Assembly: GCF_004364125.1 (NCBI RefSeq)
Contig: NZ_SNZV01000013.1
Coordinates: 25,339-89,338, forward strand
Length of the DNA: 64,000 nucleotides
Source: Sphingobacterium paludis
GTDB lineage: Bacteria > Bacteroidota > Bacteroidia > Sphingobacteriales > Sphingobacteriaceae
Direction: 5' to 3'
Shown here: positions 43,916 through 52,953 of the stretch, in pieces
Numbering within the stretch: position 1 is the first letter of the stretch
Layout of the letters: every line of letters begins with the position of its first letter
Notes under the pieces: generated by a model
What the model was told of the DNA's origin: nothing
Seen by the model: the letters and a program-made list of their open reading frames with translations, nothing else
Database searches by the model: none
Position numbers and translations under genes: made by a program

Positions 43916-44977
43916 ATGTTTTTTCACCAAGACGCCATATTTGACCAACTGTCCATACATCGGGTAGGCAATAAAGCACAGGACGAGTATTTTGTGTTAT
44001 CAGATAGTCCTATAGACCTTAGTCAAGACGAAGTGTTGCCCGATTTGTTAATGCAATACTTTATGAAGCCCTTCGGCAAAGCCAATGAAGTATATCGTTT
44101 TTATCATCCCAACGAAGATTTACAACTAAACGAAGTATACCATTTCGCCAAGCAATACTTCGACGACAAGATCGCCTTTCATGATATGTCGCAGCAGCTT
44201 GCCAAACATTTGTATGAAGTTTCCGAGCACCCGAAGATAAAAGGTGGGGAACTGTATATCGTCGCGCTAAAAAACGTGCAGATGGAGGGCGAAGACCACG
44301 ATGCCATTGGTATTTTCAAATCTGAAAATAAAGAGGCTTATCTTAAGGTATACCCGAATGGAGAAGGTTTTGACCTTGATTACGAACAAGAAGCCATCAA
44401 TATCAACAAATTGGACAAAGGGGTAGTTATTGTCAATGTAGAGGAAGAAGAGGGCTACAAGGTATTGGTCGTCGACCAAACCAATCAATCGGAAGCTGTC
44501 TACTGGAAAGATGATTTCTTAAAAATACGTACCCGCAATGATAATTACCAACAAACAGGGAATATCATGAAGGTATATAAAAAGTTTGTCAACGAGAAGC
44601 TGGATGAAACCTTTGAGCTGGAAAGTGCCGACAAGATCGACTTGCTGAACCGCTCCATGAACTACTTTAAAACGAAAGAAACGTTTGATCAAAGTGAGTT
44701 TGAAGAAGAAGTTATTGCCAATCCAGATGCGGCTGCGCTATTTAAAAGCTACCAGCAAAATTTCGAAGAAGAGTTTGATACCGCTTTCCAATCCAGTTTC
44801 GAGATAGCCACACCAGCTGTCAAGAAGATGGCGTCGACCTATAAATCGGTGTTGAAGCTTGATAAAAATTTCCATATCTACATCCACGGTAAACGCGATT
44901 ATATAGAGACGGGATTTGACGAGGAGCGGGGACTTCACTATTATAAGTTATATTTTGAAAACGAGACACAAGCTTAG
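43916..44977 (+). CDS. Nucleoid-associated protein, NdpA/YejK family
   Basis: The 353-residue protein matches the nucleoid-associated (PF04245-type) family: LQLNEVYHFAKQYFDDKIAF, KIKGGELYIVALKNVQMEGE, GIFKSENKEAYLKV, and near the end LDKNFHIYIHGKRDYIETGF. The protein is acidic in its middle part. Members bind the nucleoid; the exact role is unknown. The start follows a low-complexity tract, and the next gene (DUF3810) starts 35 bp after its stop. Confidence 0.88.
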   Translation: MFFHQDAIFDQLSIHRVGNKAQDEYFVLSDSPIDLSQDEVLPDLLMQYFMKPFGKANEVYRFYHPNEDLQLNEVYHFAKQYFDDKIAFHDMSQQLAKHLYEVSEHPKIKGGELYIVALKNVQMEGEDHDAIGIFKSENKEAYLKVYPNGEGFDLDYEQEAININKLDKGVVIVNVEEEEGYKVLVVDQTNQSEAVYWKDDFLKIRTRNDNYQQTGNIMKVYKKFVNEKLDETFELESADKIDLLNRSMNYFKTKETFDQSEFEEEVIANPDAAALFKSYQQNFEEEFDTAFQSSFEIATPAVKKMASTYKSVLKLDKNFHIYIHGKRDYIETGFDEERGLHYYKLYFENETQA

Positions 44978-45011
44978 CAGCCGAGGAGCCCTCAGCCTAC
45001 GCAGCTATTTG

Positions 45012-46058
45012 ATGACGTTAGGTGTGTTATTAGCTGCGTTGCTGTTGATCATGGGCATACAGCAATCTCCTGCGTTTGTCGAACGGTATTACAGCAGGGG
45101 CTTTTATCCGCTTTTTTCGCATGTGCACAAATGGCTGTTTGGTTGGCTGCCCTTTAGTTTTGGGGATATTTTTTATGCCTGCTTCGTGGTATTGATCTTG
45201 TTGCTGCTTATTCGTTGCCTAGCTACATTGTTCAGGAAAAAAGGATATTTAGCCCTTCGGCAGTTTGTACAGCTCGTGATCCTGCTGTTGTCTTCCTACC
45301 TTTATTTTTACCTAAGTTGGGGATTGAATTACTATCGGGTACCCCTTCAAGAGCAGTTAAATTTAAAGGTAGAACAGATTGATAGCGCAGATTATTTCGA
45401 TGTATTGGATCGCTATATTGCCAAGGCCAATGCGCTGCGCGCAAGCTTACCAACGACAGACATAGCGCGAGAAAGTACACGCAAAGAGTTAGCGCAATTT
45501 ATGGAGGAGAATGATGCGGTGTTTCCTATGCTTTCGCGCACGCAAATTCACGCCAAGCAACCGCTCTCCAGCGCGCTTACATCCTATTTCTCCGTTACTG
45601 GCTACCTCAATCCCTTTACCCAAGAGGTACAGGTGAATGGTATCGCCCCAATGGTAGGCTATCCTTTCACCGTTGTCCATGAATTAGCCCATCAAATGGG
45701 CGTAGGCTTTGAGGATGAATGTAATTTTATTGCTTTTGTCGCCCTGCATGATCATGCCAATCCACATTACCAATACGCCGCCTATTACGAGACGGTGCAG
45801 TACCTGCTTCGTCCGCTCTACGTTCAGGATGAGCGGCGCTACCAGTTTTACATCGGCAAATTAACAGATGCGGTAAAGCAAGATTATGCCGACGAACGCC
45901 AGTTTTGGAAAGCATACAGCGGCCCGGTAGACCGGGTAATGAGTTTCTTTTACGGCGGTTACTTGAAGCATAACAATCAGCCCGAAGGCTTTGCTCGCTA
46001 TTCGCTTATGTCTCGCTTGGTCATTGCCTGGGATAAGCAGCAACAACATACGCCGTAA
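45012..46058 (+). CDS. DUF3810 family membrane metallopeptidase-like protein
   Basis: The protein has N-terminal membrane helices (TLGVLLAALLLIMGI; ACFVVLILLLLIRCL; LVILLLSSYLYFYLSWG) followed by a soluble part with the zinc motif HELAH in PFTVVHELAHQMGVGFEDEC. This is DUF3810, a Bacteroidota family of putative membrane peptidases. The open frame begins at a TTG at 44916 inside the previous gene; I choose the ATG at 45012, just before the first helix (348 residues), though a TTG at 44955 is possible. Confidence 0.83.
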   Translation: MTLGVLLAALLLIMGIQQSPAFVERYYSRGFYPLFSHVHKWLFGWLPFSFGDIFYACFVVLILLLLIRCLATLFRKKGYLALRQFVQLVILLLSSYLYFYLSWGLNYYRVPLQEQLNLKVEQIDSADYFDVLDRYIAKANALRASLPTTDIARESTRKELAQFMEENDAVFPMLSRTQIHAKQPLSSALTSYFSVTGYLNPFTQEVQVNGIAPMVGYPFTVVHELAHQMGVGFEDECNFIAFVALHDHANPHYQYAAYYETVQYLLRPLYVQDERRYQFYIGKLTDAVKQDYADERQFWKAYSGPVDRVMSFFYGGYLKHNNQPEGFARYSLMSRLVIAWDKQQQHTP

Positions 46059-46084
46059 AAAAGGGAAGCTATTTCTCTTTTTTA
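46055..46084. terminator. Bidirectional terminator between DUF3810 and the MFS gene
   Basis: AAAAAAGGGA pairs loosely with TCTCTTTTTT over a short loop in the 28-bp gap between two convergent genes. Confidence 0.65.
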
Positions 46085-46086
46085 GC

Positions 46087-47247
46087 TTAAAGATTCATCT
46101 TAGGGCGTACCACTTTTACCAAGAAGGTGTAGGCTAAAATAGCGCCTGTTGCAGCCATAACGACACCTATCAACGACGGGTAATTGTAAGCATAGCCCAA
46201 CGTGATGGGAATGGCACCAAGATAAGCGCCGAGTGTATTGCCTATATTGAAACTGGCTTGTCCGGCGGCAGCGGCAAATGTTTCCGCTCCCTTGGCATTG
46301 TTGATCAGCATCATTTGTAAAGGCGAGCCGATAGAGAAGGAAATCATGCCCGTGATGAAAGCCATCGGGTATGCCAGGATGGTGATATGGGCCGTGAAGA
46401 ATACAACGACCAAGCAAACGGACATGGCCGAAAAACTCAATATCGCCGCTTTCGATGGAGAGATGGTATCCGAAAGCTTTCCGCCGATGATATTCCCAAA
46501 AAACATACCCAGCCCAATAAGCACCATGATGATTGGCACACGGTCCGCATCAAGATCGGAAACATACGTGACGAGCGGCGCGATATAGGAGATCCAGGCG
46601 AAAAGTCCACCCGTTCCGATCGCGATAACAGCCACCATCAACCAGGCATCCCACCGTGCAAAATAGCCTATCTGCTTCATGATTTTATTTGTCCGGTCTG
46701 CTTCAATCTTCGGCATCCAGAAATAAATGGCCAGGAATGTAACCAAACCCAAAAGACTAATAAGTGCATAAGTTATTCGCCAGGAATAATGATGGCCAAC
46801 GTAGGTGCCTAGGGGCACTCCTGCTAAATTGGCGATAGTCATTCCAGTAAACATCATGGATATTGCCTGTGCTTCCTTCCCCGGTTTCGCTAGCCTAGCC
46901 GCTACCACCGAGCCCACGCCAAAAAATGCGCCGTGGGGCAGGCCTGCGATAAAGCGAGACGTTAGGAGCAACAGCTTATTGGGCGCAAAAGCAAAAATGC
47001 CGTTGAAGATAAAAAAGAGGAGCATTAAAAACAGCAATACGCGCTGTGGTGAATATTTTGCCGTGAAGGCCACGAGGGTAGGTGCCCCAACAACCACGCC
47101 GAGCGCATATAAGGCGATTAGATTGCTGGCGGTAGGTATATCGATGTTTAAATCTTTTGCAATGTCTGGAAGGATACCCATCATGGTAAATTCTGTCATA
47201 CCGATGGCTAATCCACCAATGGCTAAGGCGATTAGTGCTTTGTTCAT
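46087..47247 (-). CDS. MFS transporter, AraJ-like drug/sugar efflux family
   Basis: The 386-residue protein has 12 helices and the DHA1 layout: MNKALIALAIGGLAIGMTEF, MMGILPDIAKDLNI, then AKYSPQRVLLFLMLLFFIFN, SRFIAGLPHGAFFGVGSVVA and GVPLGTYVGHHYSWRITYAL. The GLPHGAFFG and GVPLGT motifs are shared with AraJ and related efflux proteins. Substrate unknown. Single gene, convergent with DUF3810. Confidence 0.9.
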   Translation of the reverse strand: MNKALIALAIGGLAIGMTEFTMMGILPDIAKDLNIDIPTASNLIALYALGVVVGAPTLVAFTAKYSPQRVLLFLMLLFFIFNGIFAFAPNKLLLLTSRFIAGLPHGAFFGVGSVVAARLAKPGKEAQAISMMFTGMTIANLAGVPLGTYVGHHYSWRITYALISLLGLVTFLAIYFWMPKIEADRTNKIMKQIGYFARWDAWLMVAVIAIGTGGLFAWISYIAPLVTYVSDLDADRVPIIMVLIGLGMFFGNIIGGKLSDTISPSKAAILSFSAMSVCLVVVFFTAHITILAYPMAFITGMISFSIGSPLQMMLINNAKGAETFAAAAGQASFNIGNTLGAYLGAIPITLGYAYNYPSLIGVVMAATGAILAYTFLVKVVRPKMNL

Positions 47248-47430
47248 GTATTATCTGTGTGAGACGGCAAAGGTAGCTTTTATTGGTCAATGCGAATAAT
47301 TAATTTTTTATGAACAGGTTAATTTCCAGACCTTCCTCAGAAAATAAACTTTTTACGTGACTTCGCGCGTTTAAACGTTTGTAATTTTTAACTTTAGGCC
47401 AATTTGTTGACGAATTTAATCAGGCATCTT

Positions 47431-48549
47431 ATGTGTTTTAGACGATTGTTCCCTTATTTTGGTGTGTTATTGATTCTATTGATAGGCATTGCATGCCAAT
47501 CACATGATAAAAATAAGGCATCCGCTACAAAAACTCCAGAACGACTAACACTCAGTAAAGAGAAAGCAGCGACGATATTTGCGCTGCCTACCCATTGTTT
47601 AACCGTAGAATACCCGAATAAAATGGGGGAGGTGCTTGGCAGTGCTGCAGATTTAAAGGAGCCGAAGGTATCGCGCCCAATTTTCTATGGTTGTTTTGAT
47701 TGGCATTCGTCCGTACATGGCTATTGGTCGATCGTGCGCTTGCTAAAAACCTACCCCGATCTGGATGAAAATGGCGCGGTGCGGGCGTCTTTGAAAAAAC
47801 ATATCAACAAAGAAAACCTAGCGGTAGAAATGGCTTTTTTCAATGACAAAAACAACCTCAGCTTTGAACGTACCTACGGCTGGGCTTGGTTTTTAAAATT
47901 GCAGCAGGAACTTAAATCGTGGAATGATCCCGATGCCAAAGCATGGGCGAATGTATTGCAGCCACTGGCGGATTTATTGTCTGAGCGTACACAGGCATAT
48001 CTTACAAAACTTGTTTATCCTATTCGCAGTGGCAAACATGACAACACCGCCTTCAGCTTAACATTGATGTATGAGTATGCAGAGGCGGTAGGCGATGCCG
48101 ACTTGCTGAACGCCATCAAAACAAACAGCATACGCCTTTACGAAACCGATAAAAATTGCGACTTGGCCTACGAGCCCAGCGGATCTGATTTTCTATCGCC
48201 CTGCCTCGAAGAGGCGTACCTCATGAGCAAAGTGATGGCAAAAGACGACTATAAAAATTGGCTATTGAATTTTATGCCTATCCTTTTCGAACAAGATATG
48301 GAGCTTTTAAAGCCCGCTATTGTTAGCGACCGCACCGATGGACAGCTTGTCCACCTTGATGGCTTGAATTTCAGCCGTGCAAACTGCCTGTATGGCATTG
48401 GCCAAGCCATACCGGAATTGCAGGCTACCTTAATCCCGTTAGCCAATCAACATATCGAGTTTTCGTTGAAAAATATTGCTGACGACGATTACATGGGGAG
48501 CCATTGGTTAGGGACATTTGCTTTGCTAGCGCTGTCAAATCAGCACTAA
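47431..48549 (+). CDS. DUF2891 family lipoprotein
   Basis: The 372-residue protein starts MCFRRLFPYFGVLLILLIGI with a Cys two residues later, a lipoprotein leader. The body fits DUF2891: PIFYGCFDWHSSVHGYWSIV, FERTYGWAWFLKLQQELK, PSGSDFLSPCLEEAYLMSKV and HLDGLNFSRANCLYGIG. It is probably an alpha/alpha-toroid enzyme; the His and Trp residues shared by the motifs may form its active site, but no reaction is established. The frame is open nine codons upstream from TTG; the ATG at 47431 is preferred. Confidence 0.86.
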   Translation: MCFRRLFPYFGVLLILLIGIACQSHDKNKASATKTPERLTLSKEKAATIFALPTHCLTVEYPNKMGEVLGSAADLKEPKVSRPIFYGCFDWHSSVHGYWSIVRLLKTYPDLDENGAVRASLKKHINKENLAVEMAFFNDKNNLSFERTYGWAWFLKLQQELKSWNDPDAKAWANVLQPLADLLSERTQAYLTKLVYPIRSGKHDNTAFSLTLMYEYAEAVGDADLLNAIKTNSIRLYETDKNCDLAYEPSGSDFLSPCLEEAYLMSKVMAKDDYKNWLLNFMPILFEQDMELLKPAIVSDRTDGQLVHLDGLNFSRANCLYGIGQAIPELQATLIPLANQHIEFSLKNIADDDYMGSHWLGTFALLALSNQH

Positions 48550-48591
48550 TACCTATGGCTCCCGCGCCATCGTACCTATGGCTCGCAGTTG

Positions 48592-48800
48592 ATAAGTAGA
48601 AAATTAAAAAGTAGAAAATTAAAAATTAAAAAGTAAAAATTAAAAAGTAAAAATTAAAAAGTAAGAAGTGAAAAGTAAGAGGTGAAAAGTAATAAAGTTT
48701 GTACTCAATACACTAGTCTATGTACTACATACTAAGTACTAACATCTACAAAAAAAATCTCACTACGCACTACGCACTACCCAATACTTTCTACCCAATA
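48592..48800. repeat. Low-complexity repeat tract with two repeat types
   Basis: 48592-48700 has AAAATTAAAAAGTA-type units of the AAAAGT family. 48700-48800 has TACTACATACTAAGTACTAA and then ACTACGCACTACGCACTACC units. The second type resembles the TACTAAA units at 37250-37300. No gene is present. Confidence 0.8.
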
Positions 48801-48804
48801 CGTC

Positions 48805-49083
48805 CTATGCACTACGCATTACCCCAAGCGGCACGAGGGCATTATTTTCCAAACGCACTTTGACGATCTGGATGCTGCTGAAGCCGTCTTCTTTCGAGAT
48901 AATAGGCGAGAGGTCGATGCCTTTTTTTGCCAGGGCCTTAAGGATAGCATTGCGGAAGGTAGAGCGGGAAGCTCCCCAACCCTTGCTTTCTACAATGTCA
49001 TTGTTAAACGTGATCAATTCAGGAATTGAATAGTTGTTGAACTGCTCCTGAAGATGTGCTGATAGATGAAATGCTGTTGACAT
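48805..49083 (-). CDS. Uncharacterised conserved-looking protein
   Basis: A 92-residue frame from the ATG at 49081-49083: MSTAFHLSAHLQEQFNNYSI, then PELITFNNDIVESKGWGASR, AILKALAKKGIDLSPIISKE, QIVKVRLENNALVPLG. It is balanced in charge, has no membrane segment, and alternates helix and strand like a real small protein. The open frame begins nine codons earlier, but that part is hydrophobic and non-coding in character. Family not recognised. Confidence 0.6.
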   Translation of the reverse strand: MSTAFHLSAHLQEQFNNYSIPELITFNNDIVESKGWGASRSTFRNAILKALAKKGIDLSPIISKEDGFSSIQIVKVRLENNALVPLGVMRSA

Positions 49084-49407
49084 ACAATTTAAAATTAAAA
49101 GTTTAACCATAAATTGTATTCAGAAATCTGTGGGTGTAAAAACAAACGTTAAACACATTTTTGGCTCTTTACCCGTATTATTTAACCACCGTGGTGACCA
49201 CACTCGGTTGGTATTGCCTAAGCAATTCTGAATACTCTACAAACTTAGTAGTCTTTTTTGTTGTATCCAAATTTTTTTGAAAAAAATGTAAAGTCGTCAG
49301 TTTATTTCAATGCATGAGTCAGCAAACTGTCATCCTGTCGCAAATTTGGGTTTTGGAATATTCCTTGTTCAGGTCTGCGTGTAAAATAGATAAAACAAAA
49401 AAATCAT
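49084..49407. other. Upstream region of htpG with two short palindromes
   Basis: ACCACCGTGGT (49195-49205) and GGAATATTCC (49355-49364) are palindromes; the stretch CTGTCATCCTGTCG lies before the second. A regulator of heat-shock genes may bind here, but no known operator is matched with certainty. Confidence 0.35.
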
Positions 49408-51294
49408 ATGCAAGAAAAAGGTAGTATTTCGATACACACCGAGAATATTTTCCCGGTGATCAAAAAGTTCCTCTACTCGGATAACGAGATTTTTTTACGG
49501 GAATTGGTTTCCAACGCCGTTGATGCATCGCAAAAGATCAAACGTCTTTCTTCGTTAGGGCAGTTTCAAGGTGACTTGGGCGATCTTACGGTGGATGTGA
49601 AATTCGATGAAGCAGCAAAAACGATCACCATTTCCGACCGTGGTATTGGTATGACGGCAGATGAGATCAAAAAATATATCAACCAGATTGCTTTTTCCGG
49701 AGCCACGGAATTCATGGAGAAATTCAAGGAAGCCAATGATGCGAACGAAATTATAGGCCGATTTGGACTAGGTTTCTACTCGGCATTTATGGTGGCCGAT
49801 CGTGTGGAAATTGACTCACTTTCCTACCAAGAAGGAGCAGAACCCGCGCACTGGACTTGTGACGGTAGTACTTCGTACGAAATTTCGGAAGGAACACGCA
49901 CTGACCGTGGTACAGACATTATTCTGCATGTCAACGACGAGTCCGCTGAATTTTTAAACCAAGCTCGTTTAAGTGAGATTTTAAATAAATACGCAAGATT
50001 CCTGCCTGTACCTGTTCGCTTCGGAACGAAATCAGAATCGCAGCCTGATGGCGAAGATGAAGAAGGTAAACCGAAATATACATCCATCGAAGTTGATAAT
50101 ATTATTAACAACACGAATCCAGCATGGACGAAATCGCCTTCCGAGTTAACGGATGAAGATTACTTGGCTTTCTATCGCGAATTGTATCCATACTCTATGG
50201 ATGAGCCACTTTTCTGGATTCACCTGAACGTCGATTACCCATTCAACTTGACTGGTATTCTTTACTTCCCGAAGGTGAAAAACGAAATGGAAATACAGCG
50301 CAACAAAATCCAGTTGTATTCTCGCCAAGTATTCATCACCGATGAGGTGAAAGATATTGTTCCGGAATTTTTAATGTTATTGCAGGGTGTTATCGATTCA
50401 CCGGATATCCCGTTGAACGTTTCCCGCTCATTCTTACAGGCCGATAGCAACGTCAAAAAGATCAACAACTACATCACGAAGAAAGTTGCAGATAAGCTGA
50501 ACGAGCTATTTAAAGCCGACCGCAAAAACTTCGAAGCAAAATGGAACGACATTGCGCTCTTCATTAAATACGGTATGCTAAGTGATGAGAAGTTTGCCGA
50601 GAAAGCGAACGACTTCTGCTTATTGAAAAATACAGATGCAGAGAGCTATACGCTCAAAGAGTATTACGAGAAAGTGAAAGACATCCAAGTAGACAAAGAT
50701 GGCAATATCGTCTACCTATACACCAATGATCCAGCGCAACAAGACGGTTTCATCGGATCCGTCAAAGCGAAAGGATATGATGTGTTGGCGCTGGATGGTC
50801 CATTGGATACGCATTTTACCGGCTATTTGGAGCAGAAAGGTGGCGAGAAAGTGCAGGCAAAACGTGTTGATGCGGACGTGGTTGATAAATTAATTCCGAA
50901 AGACGAACAGCAGACGTTGCTACTTTCTGACGACGAGTCCAAGAAGGCTTCTGAGATATTTGAAAAAGCGATTGCCCGAGGCGATATGAAGGTCGAGATC
51001 GATGCGTTAGCAGCAGATGATCTTCCAGTATCGGTTACGATTGACGAGTTCATGCGTCGTATGAAGGATATGGCCAAGACAGGTGGTGGAATGGGCTTCT
51101 ACGGTACGCTACCTGATAATTATAAGGTAACGGTAAATGGAAACCACCCGCTTGTAAAACGCATTATCGAAAGCGGTGACGAAGATGGCGCGAAGTTAGC
51201 AAAACAGGCTTTTGATTTGGCGTTATTGTCAAGAGGCTTGTTAACGGGTGCGGATTTGACTTCGTTTGTGAAACGTAGCGTAGAGATGATCTAA
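49408..51294 (+). CDS. htpG: Molecular chaperone HtpG (bacterial Hsp90)
   Basis: The 628-residue protein is a full-length Hsp90. The N-terminal GHKL ATPase is clear: EIFLRELVSNAVDASQKIKR, DRGIGMTADEIKKYINQIAF, GRFGLGFYSAFMVADRVEI. The middle domain (GILYFPKVKNEMEIQRNKIQ; FVTDEVKDIVPEFL-type text; IDSPDIPLNVSRSFLQAD) contains the conserved Arg of the ATP-sensing loop. The C-terminal domain is dimerising. It refolds and stabilises proteins in the cytosol under stress. A terminator follows. Confidence 0.97.
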   Translation: MQEKGSISIHTENIFPVIKKFLYSDNEIFLRELVSNAVDASQKIKRLSSLGQFQGDLGDLTVDVKFDEAAKTITISDRGIGMTADEIKKYINQIAFSGATEFMEKFKEANDANEIIGRFGLGFYSAFMVADRVEIDSLSYQEGAEPAHWTCDGSTSYEISEGTRTDRGTDIILHVNDESAEFLNQARLSEILNKYARFLPVPVRFGTKSESQPDGEDEEGKPKYTSIEVDNIINNTNPAWTKSPSELTDEDYLAFYRELYPYSMDEPLFWIHLNVDYPFNLTGILYFPKVKNEMEIQRNKIQLYSRQVFITDEVKDIVPEFLMLLQGVIDSPDIPLNVSRSFLQADSNVKKINNYITKKVADKLNELFKADRKNFEAKWNDIALFIKYGMLSDEKFAEKANDFCLLKNTDAESYTLKEYYEKVKDIQVDKDGNIVYLYTNDPAQQDGFIGSVKAKGYDVLALDGPLDTHFTGYLEQKGGEKVQAKRVDADVVDKLIPKDEQQTLLLSDDESKKASEIFEKAIARGDMKVEIDALAADDLPVSVTIDEFMRRMKDMAKTGGGMGFYGTLPDNYKVTVNGNHPLVKRIIESGDEDGAKLAKQAFDLALLSRGLLTGADLTSFVKRSVEMI

Positions 51295-51336
51295 GATCGT
51301 TTAACGTAAAGCAAGAACGAAAGTTTTTTGCCGATT

Positions 51337-51383
51337 GAAAGTGTCTAAAAAAGTTGTTTCGTGCAGCTTTTTTCGGCACTTTC
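51337..51383 (+). terminator. Terminator after htpG
   Basis: GAAAGTGTC...AAAAAAG pairs with CTTTTTT...GGCACTTTC over a short loop, about 40 bp past the stop. Confidence 0.7.
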
Positions 51384-51592
51384 ATCGTTTTAGCAAGTTT
51401 GTAAAAGCCGATAACCTACCAATCTCCTAAAAAATAACCGTTAGTTTCTCCTAAAAAATCTATAGTTTTATAGATGGACTTTATATACTAAGCGATAGCT
51501 AGGAATTTGCCCTATTTGTGCATGGAGCAAGAGCGGATTGGCTGGGTGTCAATAATGAAGTACAGCTTACACCAAAAGTTATAAACTAATCA

Positions 51593-52930
51593 ATGAAGGA
51601 ACATACAATGCAGAAAAATTCAATCTTGGCCTGGTCATTTGTCGTGGCGTTAGGCGGTTTTTTATTCGGTTTTGATACGGCCGTGATCTCCGGTGCGGAG
51701 AAGGCCGTTCAAGTATTTTGGTCGCTTAATGAATTTCAGCACGGACTCACAATGGCTATTGCGCTATTCGGAACGGTGCTCGGTGCGGCCTTAGGCGCTT
51801 ATCCCTCTGACCGCTTCGGACGAAAGAATACCTTGTTCTTCGTAGCCAGTTTGTACTTCTTTTCGGCCATTGGAACGGCTTTGGCGCAAGACTGGAGTAT
51901 ATTTATTATTTTTCGGTTTCTAGGCGGTATTGGCGTAGGCGTGTCATCCGTGACGGCGCCTATTTATATCTCAGAGATTTCACCCGCCGGTTCCCGCGGT
52001 AAGCTGGTGGGCCTGTTTCAATTCAATGTAGTATTCGGGATTTTGATCGCCTATTTATCCAACTACTTTATCGGACAGTTTGGCGAAGAGTCTTGGCGCT
52101 GGATGTTAGGCGTTCAAGCGTTTCCAGCCTTCCTATTCTTTGTTCTGATATTTTTGGTGCCCGAGAGTCCACGTTGGTTGCTTTTGCACGGCAATAAAAA
52201 AGAAGAAGCTATCCGCGTCATGCAGAAAATCAGTGGCGATCGGTATGCAGAGGATATCGAAGAAATCCTGGCCGCACAGAACCAAACTCAACGAGATGGA
52301 CGATTATTTTCCAAATCAAATCGGGTGCCCGTGATGCTGGCTATCCTTTTTGCCGTTTTTAATCAGGTTTCCGGTATCAACGCGATTATCTATTACGCAC
52401 CGCGCGTGTTTGAAATGGCAGGATTGGGCGCACAAAGCTCCTTGCTTTCTTCGGTAGGGATCGGCTTGGTCAATTTTGCCTTCACCTTAATTGCAATTAA
52501 TTTTATTGATAAAGTAGGCCGGCGCAAGTTGATGCTAATCGGTTCGTTTGGGTTGATCGGATCGCTCGCTTTGGTGTCCTATTCATTTTTTGCAGGCAAC
52601 ACCGAAGGCGTGGCCGTCACGCTTTACCTGATGGTGTATATCGCCTTTTTCGCTTTCTCGCAGGGCGCGGTTATCTGGGTGTTTATTTCCGAAATCTTTC
52701 CAAATGATGTACGGGCGAAAGGACAGACCTTGGGCAGTTTAACACATTGGGTGATGGCTGCAATTATAACGTTTTGCTTTCCCGCACTAACCGAGATGCT
52801 GGGGGGTGGTTATACTTTTTTAATTTTTGCTGGTTTTATGGTTTTGCAATTGCTTTTCGTGTGGAAGATGATGCCAGAAACAAAAGGAAGATCGTTGGAA
52901 GAGGTTGGTAAAAGCGTAGCCCAATCCTAG
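51593..52930 (+). CDS. Sugar porter family MFS transporter
   Basis: The 445-residue, 12-helix protein is of the sugar porter type: LGGFLFGFDTAVISGAEKAV, YPSDRFGRKNTLFFVASLYF, FRFLGGIGVGVSSVTAPIYI, then PESPRWLLLHGNKKEEAIRV, NQVSGINAIIYYAPRVFEMA and PETKGRSLEEVGK. It is a proton-linked hexose or pentose importer. The GH32 gene lies 23 bp after it, so fructose is the likely cargo. A second ATG five codons on (51608) has AAGGA eight bases ahead and may be the real start. Confidence 0.93.
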   Translation: MKEHTMQKNSILAWSFVVALGGFLFGFDTAVISGAEKAVQVFWSLNEFQHGLTMAIALFGTVLGAALGAYPSDRFGRKNTLFFVASLYFFSAIGTALAQDWSIFIIFRFLGGIGVGVSSVTAPIYISEISPAGSRGKLVGLFQFNVVFGILIAYLSNYFIGQFGEESWRWMLGVQAFPAFLFFVLIFLVPESPRWLLLHGNKKEEAIRVMQKISGDRYAEDIEEILAAQNQTQRDGRLFSKSNRVPVMLAILFAVFNQVSGINAIIYYAPRVFEMAGLGAQSSLLSSVGIGLVNFAFTLIAINFIDKVGRRKLMLIGSFGLIGSLALVSYSFFAGNTEGVAVTLYLMVYIAFFAFSQGAVIWVFISEIFPNDVRAKGQTLGSLTHWVMAAIITFCFPALTEMLGGGYTFLIFAGFMVLQLLFVWKMMPETKGRSLEEVGKSVAQS

Positions 52931-52953
52931 TTGTATTTGTAAACCTCAACCCC

